A stretch of DNA of 14,446 nucleotides from JABWCE01 sp046154525 (GTDB taxonomy: Bacteria > Bacteroidota > Bacteroidia > NS11-12g > UBA9320), in contig JBJXDS010000072.1 of NCBI GenBank assembly GCA_046154525.1, positions 1-14,446 on the forward strand. The letters are read 5' to 3'. Positions within the stretch are counted from its first letter, which is position 1. Every line of letters starts with the position of its first letter. Shown one piece after another: positions 7,328 to 12,844 of this stretch. The notes below the pieces were generated by a model, which saw nothing but the letters and a program-made list of their open reading frames with translations, did no database searches and was not told the origin of the DNA. The position numbers and the translations under genes were made by a program.

Positions 7328-8041
7328 ATGACCAAACTAAGCGTAAATATTAATAAAATAGCGACCATTCGCAATGCCCGGGGTGGCAATAATCCGGATA
7401 TAATAAAAGTGGCCATTGATTGCCAAAAATTTGGAGCCGATGGAATTACTGTTCATCCCCGGCCCGATGAAAGACATATACGGTATGAGGATGTTTTAAA
7501 TTTAAGGCCGGTGGTTTATACCGAATTTAATATTGAAGGAAACCCCACCCGCGATTTTATTGATTTGATATTAAAAGTAAAACCGGAACAGGTTACTTTA
7601 GTGCCAGATGCTCCTAATGCTATTACCAGCAACGCAGGTTGGGATACCATTAAGTATAAAGATTTTTTAAAAGAAGTTATTTCTGAATTTCAGGCCAAAG
7701 GGATAATTACGTCGATTTTTTTAGATCCAATTGAAAAACAAGTTTACGGTGCTAAAGAAATCGGAACAAATAAAATTGAGTTTTATACTGAAGCGTACGC
7801 TATAAATTATCCTACAAATCCTGATAAGGCAATATCAAGTTACATTAATGCTTCCAAAATTGCGAATCAACTTGAACTAGGTATTAATGCAGGACACGAT
7901 CTTAGTCTTGAAAATTTAAAATATTTTAAAGAAAATATTTTAAATTTGAATGAAGTTTCAATAGGGCATGCATTGATTTGCGACAGTATTTATCTTGGAT
8001 TGCACAATACAATACAACTCTATAAAAAACTGTTGGTTTAA
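7328..8041 (+). CDS. pdxJ: Pyridoxine 5'-phosphate synthase
   Basis: Cytoplasmic TIM-barrel enzyme that condenses 1-deoxy-D-xylulose 5-phosphate with 3-amino-2-oxopropyl phosphate to form pyridoxine 5'-phosphate, the last ring-forming step of the DXP-dependent vitamin B6 pathway. The 237-residue length is normal. Family motifs are present in order: LSVNINKIATIRNARGG (4-20), GADGITVHPRPDERHI (36-51) with the catalytic-region histidine H43, the glutamate E70 in FNIEGNP, LVPDAPNAITSNAGWD (91-106), GINAGHDLSLENL (185-197) with H190, and the phosphate-binding VSIGHALICDSIYLGL (210-225). By alignment from memory H43, E70 and H190 correspond to the E. coli active-site residues. It has its own predicted promoter and converges on the HPt gene with an 8-base gap. 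Confidence 0.96.
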   Translation: MTKLSVNINKIATIRNARGGNNPDIIKVAIDCQKFGADGITVHPRPDERHIRYEDVLNLRPVVYTEFNIEGNPTRDFIDLILKVKPEQVTLVPDAPNAITSNAGWDTIKYKDFLKEVISEFQAKGIITSIFLDPIEKQVYGAKEIGTNKIEFYTEAYAINYPTNPDKAISSYINASKIANQLELGINAGHDLSLENLKYFKENILNLNEVSIGHALICDSIYLGLHNTIQLYKKLLV

Positions 8042-8049
8042 ATAAAAAA

Positions 8050-8409
8050 TTAACGATTTCTTAATTGGTCCATCACCTGACCCAAAGTATCATCCAGGTA
8101 GGTTATGGCATTTTTTAAAGCCATTACATCCGTCTTATCCATGGCCATACGTTCTATATTTCTAATTTCGTTTTTTAGTAAATTAATTCCCATCATATCA
8201 ATGGAAGGTTTCATTTTATGAGCAGAGGCCTTTATTTCATCGTAATTGCCTTCAATCAAACCTGTCTTTATCTTATTCAAAAGTTCAGGGGTAAGTTCGA
8301 TAAACAGGTTAACCATCTTTTCAACAAATTCAGCATTGCCTCCTGACATCATGTCGATTTGCTCAAGGTTGTACATTTTGTCTTCCATTGTTAAATAATT
8401 AGTATTCAT
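8050..8409 (-). CDS. Free-standing HPt (histidine phosphotransfer) protein
   Basis: A 119-residue cytoplasmic phosphorelay intermediate. The signature ASAHKMKPSIDMMGI (61-75) places the phosphorylatable histidine at H64, followed by the usual lysine and, two turns on, the glycine-containing turn; the rest is predicted as a helical bundle (YNLEQIDMMSGG, EFVEKMVNLFIELTPELL, NLLKNEIRNIERM). There is no kinase, receiver or other domain, so it must receive phosphate from a hybrid kinase encoded elsewhere. It lies 27 bases downstream of the NtrC-type regulator on the same strand and is probably co-transcribed, which makes that regulator's receiver its likely partner. The first ATG (8409) is used; internal ATGs at residues 8 and 12 are also possible starts because the HPt fold begins after them. 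Confidence 0.87.
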   Translation of the reverse strand: MNTNYLTMEDKMYNLEQIDMMSGGNAEFVEKMVNLFIELTPELLNKIKTGLIEGNYDEIKASAHKMKPSIDMMGINLLKNEIRNIERMAMDKTDVMALKNAITYLDDTLGQVMDQLRNR

Positions 8410-8436
8410 TTTTTAAAGTTTTAAAAATCGTTTTAT

Positions 8437-9780
8437 TTAAATAGCCTTAGTCTGTAACATTCTATATATGGTTGATTTTCCAATTTTTAATTTTTTTGAA
8501 ACCATTACCACATCTTCATTATATTTTAACAAAAAGTGCTTAATTATATTACTGGTATACTCTCTAAGCGACATTTCTTTATTAAGTAAATTATCCATTG
8601 AATAGTTTTTGCTGTACTGAATATGATCAGGTTCTATCATCTCATCATCAGCCATTACACAAGCTAATTCAATAACTGCTTTTAACTCACGCACATTTCC
8701 AGGCCATTCGTATTTAAGTAATTTACTTTGTGAAGCCGGAGACAAGCTAAGTTTTCCTACTTCGTTTTCTTTGCTATATTCAGCAATAAAATGTTTGGCC
8801 AGCAAAAGAATATCATTCCCCCTTAAACGTAGCGGGGGCAATTGAATTGGTAAACCCAGTAACCTATAATATAAATCTTCTCTAAAGTTACCTTTTCTTA
8901 CCTCATCTGCTAAATCTCTGTGAGTAGCTACAATTATGCGACAATTTACTTTTATCACCTGGTTTCCTCCTACTCGTGTTACTTCTTTTTCTTGCAACAC
9001 ACGCAATAGTTTTGATTGCATATTAATATCCATCTCCCCAATTTCATCCAAAAACAGAGTACCACCGTTGGCTTCTTCAAATTTTCCAATCCTTCTGGCT
9101 ATGGCCCCAGTAAATGAGCCCTTTTCGTGACCGAACAATTCCGATTCAATCAAATCCTTTGGAATGGCAGCAATATTTACACTTACAAATGGTTTGTTTT
9201 TTAATTTTGAATTATGATGGATTGCTTTTGCAATAACTTCTTTACCAGTTCCTGTTTCACCTGTAATTGATAAGGTGATGGATGAAGTAACCCCTTTTTG
9301 GACTAGGGCATATACTTTTTTCATAACCGGGCTATTGCCAATTACGGTTTTCGAAAAATCAAATTTCTTAGCAATTTGGTCCTTAAGGTGCGAAATTTCT
9401 TCTCTAAGGCCTAAGTTTTCACGAATATTTCTAATTATATTCCAAATACGGTCTTTTGTGTCTTCATCTTTAGTTAAATAATCGTAAGCCCCATCCTTTA
9501 GCAATCCTATGGCAGTTTTTAAGTCCTCCTGACCAGAAACCACAACGACTGGAATATGAGGATGTGTTTTTTTAATTTTCCTTAAAACTTCCTCTCCGGT
9601 CATATCAGGCAATGAATAATCTAGGGTTATTAAATCGGGATTTTCATCAATTTTTTTAAAAAATAATTCAGCTGTACTAAAAAGCTGCGCATCCAAATCG
9701 GGATTCAACGATAAATTATATTGGATTATTTCCCCATAAAAAGGGTCATCCTCTATTATAAATATCTTTAACTTCTCCAT
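8437..9780 (-). CDS. NtrC-family sigma-54-dependent response regulator
   Basis: A 447-residue three-domain transcription activator. The receiver (1-120) has the acidic pair in IIEDD (8-12), phospho-acceptor D54 in ITLDYSLPD, S82 and K104. The AAA+ domain (about 145-385) has Walker A GETGTGK (174-180), the sigma-54 contact loop as GSFTGA (221-226), Walker B TLFLDEIGEM (241-250), the arginine-finger region FREDLYYRL (299-307), and the family signature WPGNVREL (359-366). A Fis-type helix-turn-helix closes the protein (VSKKLKIGKSTIYRML, 427-442). Family knowledge says phosphorylation drives oligomerisation and ATP-dependent remodelling of sigma-54 RNA polymerase at distant enhancers. The loop has Ser in place of the common Ala in GAFTGA. 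It is followed by an HPt gene in place of a kinase, and its target genes are not evident here. Confidence 0.95.
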   Translation of the reverse strand: MEKLKIFIIEDDPFYGEIIQYNLSLNPDLDAQLFSTAELFFKKIDENPDLITLDYSLPDMTGEEVLRKIKKTHPHIPVVVVSGQEDLKTAIGLLKDGAYDYLTKDEDTKDRIWNIIRNIRENLGLREEISHLKDQIAKKFDFSKTVIGNSPVMKKVYALVQKGVTSSITLSITGETGTGKEVIAKAIHHNSKLKNKPFVSVNIAAIPKDLIESELFGHEKGSFTGAIARRIGKFEEANGGTLFLDEIGEMDINMQSKLLRVLQEKEVTRVGGNQVIKVNCRIIVATHRDLADEVRKGNFREDLYYRLLGLPIQLPPLRLRGNDILLLAKHFIAEYSKENEVGKLSLSPASQSKLLKYEWPGNVRELKAVIELACVMADDEMIEPDHIQYSKNYSMDNLLNKEMSLREYTSNIIKHFLLKYNEDVVMVSKKLKIGKSTIYRMLQTKAI

Positions 9781-9801
9781 TTTCTAATTTTATTTCTGAT
9801 G

Positions 9802-9831
9802 CAAGTTTAGATAAAATCGTTTATTAAACAA
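9802..9831 (-). promoter_or_regulatory. Promoter for the NtrC-type regulator/HPt operon
   Basis: On the minus strand TTG (9831-9829) is followed after exactly 19 bases by TAAACTTG (9809-9802), one mismatch from TAnnTTTG. This is the spacing expected for the main Bacteroidota sigma factor. The leader to the ATG at 9780 would be roughly 15 bases. No sigma-54 promoter (GG and GC elements 10 bases apart) was found at this position. Confidence 0.45.
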
Positions 9832-10087
9832 TAAAAAAAATCATAAAAATAGTTAAATAACTGATAAACAGTGAAATAAATTTTCCAATTTTGAGAATAC
9901 AATTATTATTATGGGACAAATATCTACAATCAGTATTTATTCCAATTTAATGCCTGGTCAATTTTATGAACTACAAATTGCCTAAATCTGATTTATGAAT
10001 GCTTGTATAATATTAATTTTTATACGTGGTTTGCGGTATAGAAAGCAGTTTTGACCTTGTGAGTTATAATTTGTGTTCTATATAACC

Positions 10088-10129
10088 GTTAGGTTTAGCT
10101 CTAGCCTAACCTTAACTTTAAAATTAAAG
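10088..10129. repeat. Two adjacent inverted repeats in the leader of the TlpA-like gene
   Basis: GTTAGG (10088-10093) and CCTAAC (10105-10110) are a perfect 6-base inverted repeat around an 11-base spacer. CTTTAA-AA-TTAAAG (10116-10129) is a second one, six bases on. Both lie in the last 55 bases before the ATG at 10143. They could be operator half-sites or RNA hairpins. The second is pure AT apart from its ends, so chance is a real alternative. Confidence 0.35.
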
Positions 10130-10142
10130 AGAATAAAAATAA

Positions 10143-11390
10143 ATGAAAAATTCCTTTTTCCTTGTGTTTGCTTTGTTGAATGTTCTAGTTATTTCATGTG
10201 CCAATAGAGATGCTGAAGATCAAACCAAAAATATAGCCACCCCTGCCGAAATGAAAATCCAGGAGGTATTAAATAAAAAGTTTAATGAAGTAATTTCTGA
10301 GCCTTCTATTTCAGCGCCCGAATTTACAACCAATGAAAAAACATCACCTAATATAATTGTTAAAGGCACTATTGAAGGCAACCCGGTAAAAACAGTTTTT
10401 CTTCAGGAGCTCACCCGAACCCAATTTGTATATATTGATAGTGCCGTAGTAGATGAAAAAGGTAATTTTAAATTTACGGTTTCATCATTTACCGAACCTA
10501 CCCTTTGCTTCCTATCGTTCGATGCTCCTAAGCCTCCCGGATTTCCAATAGTACTTGGTAAAAGCACCAAAGTTTCATTCGCAATCAAAAATTCAGGCTG
10601 GATTTCATACAAGGTTGATGGGGATAAACAGAATTTATTAATGAATGAACTATTTAATACCTATGTAAATCATGATAAAAATTTACAGGATTTTAACCGT
10701 GAAATTTCAGAAATAGACCCCACCACGGTTACCGATAGTTTGCGTGTTGCAGTTGGCGAAAGGTTTAAGAATATGCAAAAAAGCAGAACGGATGATATAG
10801 CCAAGTTTTTAACAAAAAATGAAGGTACTCCGGCATCATATTATGCGGTTACATTTTTATTTCAGGAACCAGTAATCAGTTTGATGCAGGCCGCTTACGA
10901 CAAACTGAAAGTTTCCATGCCAACCTCTAAATACACTACCGATTTAAAAACAACTATTGAATCCATTGCACCACTAGAAGTAGGAGGACAGGCCCCAGAT
11001 ATAGCCCTTAAAGATTTGGATGGCCAGGTAATTAAATTATCTTCTCTAAGAGGGAAAATTGTGTTAATTGATTTTTGGGCGTCGTGGTGTGGGCCTTGCC
11101 GTAAAGAAAATCCGAACGTAGTAAGATTGTACAATGATTTTAAAAACAAAGGTTTTGAAATTTACGGAGTTTCATTAGATAGTGATGCTGAGAAATGGAG
11201 AGCTGCAGTAGCAAAGGATGGCCTTACTTGGAAACATGTTAGTGACCTGGGTGGTTGGCAAAATGCCGCTGCCAAAGCCTATCAAGTTAGTTCAATTCCT
11301 TTTACCGTATTGTTGGATAAAAATGGACGAATAATAGCCAAAGGATTGAGAGGTGATGAACTTGCAGCTAAGCTAGCTGAGCTATTATAG
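10143..11390 (+). CDS. TlpA-like thioredoxin-fold lipoprotein with N-terminal DUF4369-like domain
   Basis: A 415-residue envelope lipoprotein. The signal peptide ends in the lipobox VISC, with C19 as the lipidated residue. A Ser/Thr/Glu-rich tether leads to a DUF4369-like beta domain (about 70-160; VKGTIEGN, YIDSAVVDEKGNFKF), then a helical linker (about 165-275). The C-terminal AhpC/TSA-TlpA thioredoxin domain (about 280-415) contains APDIALKDLDGQVIKLSSL, the active site WCGPC (315-319) after LIDFWAS, and the cis-proline loop SSIPFTVLLDKNG (P386). The redox cysteines are intact. Such proteins reduce or exchange disulfides in the periplasm, for example during cytochrome c maturation or oxidative repair; the substrate is not known. 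A PhoB-type regulator starts 55 bases downstream. Confidence 0.92.
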   Translation: MKNSFFLVFALLNVLVISCANRDAEDQTKNIATPAEMKIQEVLNKKFNEVISEPSISAPEFTTNEKTSPNIIVKGTIEGNPVKTVFLQELTRTQFVYIDSAVVDEKGNFKFTVSSFTEPTLCFLSFDAPKPPGFPIVLGKSTKVSFAIKNSGWISYKVDGDKQNLLMNELFNTYVNHDKNLQDFNREISEIDPTTVTDSLRVAVGERFKNMQKSRTDDIAKFLTKNEGTPASYYAVTFLFQEPVISLMQAAYDKLKVSMPTSKYTTDLKTTIESIAPLEVGGQAPDIALKDLDGQVIKLSSLRGKIVLIDFWASWCGPCRKENPNVVRLYNDFKNKGFEIYGVSLDSDAEKWRAAVAKDGLTWKHVSDLGGWQNAAAKAYQVSSIPFTVLLDKNGRIIAKGLRGDELAAKLAELL

Positions 11391-11411
11391 TAATATTGTC
11401 ATAATATGTTG

Positions 11412-11426
11412 TTAACCTATAGTTAA
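11412..11426. promoter_or_regulatory. Inverted repeat upstream of the PhoB/OmpR-type regulator
   Basis: TTAAC (11412-11416) and GTTAA (11422-11426) form a perfect inverted repeat with a 5-base spacer, about 20 bases before the regulator's start. A -7-like GAATTTTG (11438-11445) directly precedes the ATG. It could be an operator for autoregulation, but OmpR/PhoB proteins more often use direct repeats and the site is AT-rich. Confidence 0.25.
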
Positions 11427-11445
11427 TTTAAAGGGGCGAATTTTG

Positions 11446-12141
11446 ATGAAAGGTTTAAATAAACATATGCCACCAAAAATACTGATTGTAGATGACGAGC
11501 CCGACATTCTTGAATTTATAAAATACTTACTTGAGCGAGAGGACTACCAGGTAGATACAGCCTCCAATGGCACTGAGGCTATTCAAAAATCAAAATCGTT
11601 TAATCCTGAACTTATTTTAATGGATGTGATGATGCCTGTAATGGATGGCATTGAAGCCTGCCGACAGATAAAACTTTATCCCGATACCAAAAATGTTTTT
11701 ATAATTTTTCTTACAGCCCGTTCTGAAGAATATTCAGAAATAGCAGGATTTGAAGCCGGAGCCGATGATTATATAAATAAGCCTGTAAAACCCCGTGTAT
11801 TATTAAGTAGGATAAAAGCCATATTAAAGCGTGGTAAAAATCCGGATTACGAGCAAACTGTGCTTACTGTGAACGACCTGATTATTGACCGCTCTTCTTA
11901 TTCTATTTCTGTGGAAGGCCGAAAAATGGTATTACCAAAAAAAGAATTTGACCTACTATTTCTTTTGGCCACCAAACCAGGAAAAGTATTTACCCGCGAA
12001 AAAATATTATCGGAGGTATGGGGAGATGACGTGTATGTGGTAGACAGAACCATTGATGTTCATATCCGAAAAATAAGGGAAAAAATTGGTGAAAAATTAA
12101 TTTCTACCGTTAAAGGAGTTGGTTACAAATTAGAGTTGTAG
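11446..12141 (+). CDS. PhoB/OmpR-family response regulator
   Basis: A 231-residue two-domain DNA-binding regulator. The receiver (about 11-125) has ILIVDDEPDIL with the acidic pair D16/D17, phospho-acceptor D60 in ELILMDVMMPVMDG, T90 in FLTARSEEY and K112 in NKPVKP. The winged helix-turn-helix (about 137-231) has the typical LPKKEFDLLFLLATKPGKVF, REKILSEVWG, VDRTIDVHIRKIREKIG and VKGVGYKLE. I start it at ATG 11446; a TTG three bases earlier and an ATG at 11467 (giving MPPKILIVDDE) are alternatives. Phosphorylation of D60 would promote dimerisation and binding to direct repeats. In Bacteroidota this type is normally followed by its sensor kinase, but here a terminator and an unrelated sigma operon follow, so it is an orphan regulator in this locus. 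Confidence 0.95.
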   Translation: MKGLNKHMPPKILIVDDEPDILEFIKYLLEREDYQVDTASNGTEAIQKSKSFNPELILMDVMMPVMDGIEACRQIKLYPDTKNVFIIFLTARSEEYSEIAGFEAGADDYINKPVKPRVLLSRIKAILKRGKNPDYEQTVLTVNDLIIDRSSYSISVEGRKMVLPKKEFDLLFLLATKPGKVFTREKILSEVWGDDVYVVDRTIDVHIRKIREKIGEKLISTVKGVGYKLEL

Positions 12142-12166
12142 CATTTCTTTTTTTTAAATATCAAGT

Positions 12167-12194
12167 GAGGCCACCAATAAGTGTGGCTTTTTTT
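12167..12194 (+). terminator. Rho-independent terminator after the PhoB/OmpR-type regulator
   Basis: GAGGCCAC (12167-12174) can pair with GTGGCTTT (12183-12190) through the five-pair core GCCAC/GTGGC, extended by G-U and A-U pairs, around an 8-base loop. The stem runs into seven T residues (12188-12194). It lies 26 bases after the stop codon at 12139-12141. This closes the TlpA/regulator unit and separates it from the ECF sigma operon. Confidence 0.75.
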
Positions 12195-12243
12195 ATTATA
12201 TATAATACCCAATCCTTTCTTTTTTTCGTTCTGCTAATAAATT

Positions 12244-12251
12244 TACTTTTG
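12244..12251 (+). promoter_or_regulatory. -7 element of a promoter for the ECF sigma operon
   Basis: TACTTTTG matches TAnnTTTG perfectly. The -33 position, about 20 bases upstream, is a T-rich run without a clear TTG, so the call rests mainly on the -7 element. Transcription would start near 12258, giving a leader of roughly 70 bases that contains a 10-base direct repeat. Confidence 0.35.
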
Positions 12252-12268
12252 TTCTCGTCTGTAATTAT

Positions 12269-12297
12269 TTTTTGATGCTATTGAAACTTTTTGATGC
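12269..12297 (+). repeat. 10-base direct repeat in the ECF operon leader
   Basis: TTTTTGATGC occurs at 12269-12278 and again at 12288-12297, a period of 19 bases, shortly before the sigma factor gene. Such spacing is close to two helical turns and could mark a binding site for a regulator or for the sigma factor itself (two promoter copies). The T run is common in this AT-rich DNA, but the shared GATGC makes chance less likely. Confidence 0.35.
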
Positions 12298-12327
12298 CTT
12301 AACGTCACTAACTATAAAACCCGCTAT

Positions 12328-12837
12328 TTGAGTCAGGAAAAACATCATACCGAATTTATGGAACTTTATAAACTCCATCATACTGCTTTATCCAACTATT
12401 GCAGGGTATTGATAAATAACACGGATGATGCCAAAGACCTGATGAGTGAATCGATATTAGCCTGTTTGAATAATTTTGAAAAGCTAAAAGACCGTTCAAA
12501 ATTTAAATTTTACCTATTTGGAATTGCTTCGCGATTATTAAAACGAAAAATTTACAAATCGGGACTATTCAATGGATACAAACAAAAGCAATTGGTTAAT
12601 AATTATGCAAAAGCAGATATATTAGACAGAACAGAACTTTACGTTTTTAAAAAAATGCTGAACCGATTACCCGAAAACCAACGTGAGATATTTGTCCTTT
12701 TTGAAATAAATGATTTATCACTTAATGAAATATCCGAAATTGAAAATATCCCCTTGTCCACTGTAAAAACAAGATTGAGCAGGGCACGACAAGCTTTGGC
12801 CGAAATATATAAAGATGAGCAGATAATCCTTAATTAA
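12328..12837 (+). CDS. ECF-type RNA polymerase sigma factor (sigma-70 family)
   Basis: A 169-residue extracytoplasmic-function sigma factor with only regions 2 and 4. Region 2 covers about 10-75 (EFMELYKLHH, DDAKDLMSESILACLNNFEKL, KFYLFGIASRLLKRK), in the form I recall for a Bacteroidota-specific ECF group. Region 4 covers about 105-160, with LPENQREIFVLFEINDLSL and the DNA-recognition helix IENIPLSTVKTRLSRARQAL. The only upstream start is a TTG at 12328; ATG 12358 would remove ten residues and cut close to the start of region 2, so I prefer the TTG. The next gene begins 7 bases after the stop, typical of a sigma/anti-sigma pair. The regulon cannot be read from this window. Confidence 0.9.
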   Translation: MSQEKHHTEFMELYKLHHTALSNYCRVLINNTDDAKDLMSESILACLNNFEKLKDRSKFKFYLFGIASRLLKRKIYKSGLFNGYKQKQLVNNYAKADILDRTELYVFKKMLNRLPENQREIFVLFEINDLSLNEISEIENIPLSTVKTRLSRARQALAEIYKDEQIILN

Positions 12838-12844
12838 TAGAATT

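Larger units (their letters stand above)
9781..10142. other. 362-base AT-rich divergent intergenic region
   Basis: It separates the NtrC-type regulator (minus) from the TlpA-like lipoprotein gene (plus). The left edge holds the regulator's promoter. The middle (about 9890-10080) has no convincing gene; the only ATG-started reading frame worth naming is 24 codons at 9911-9985. The right edge holds two inverted repeats listed separately. A GTATAA/TTATAC inverted repeat with a 9-base spacer lies near 10003-10024. I found no tRNA-like fold, no known riboswitch and no sigma-54 promoter. The gap is longer than any other in the window. Confidence 0.5.

Noticed and set aside
9795..9825. TTGCA on the minus strand before the NtrC-type regulator as a sigma-54 -12 element
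   Set aside because: There is no GG at the required distance upstream; the same bases fit a housekeeping-type TTG-N19-TAnnTTTG promoter better.
11366..11383. Near-palindrome AGCTAAGCTAGCTGAGCT at the end of the TlpA-like gene as a terminator
   Set aside because: It codes for the conserved-looking C-terminal Ala/Leu helix, has a mismatch, and is not followed by a T run.
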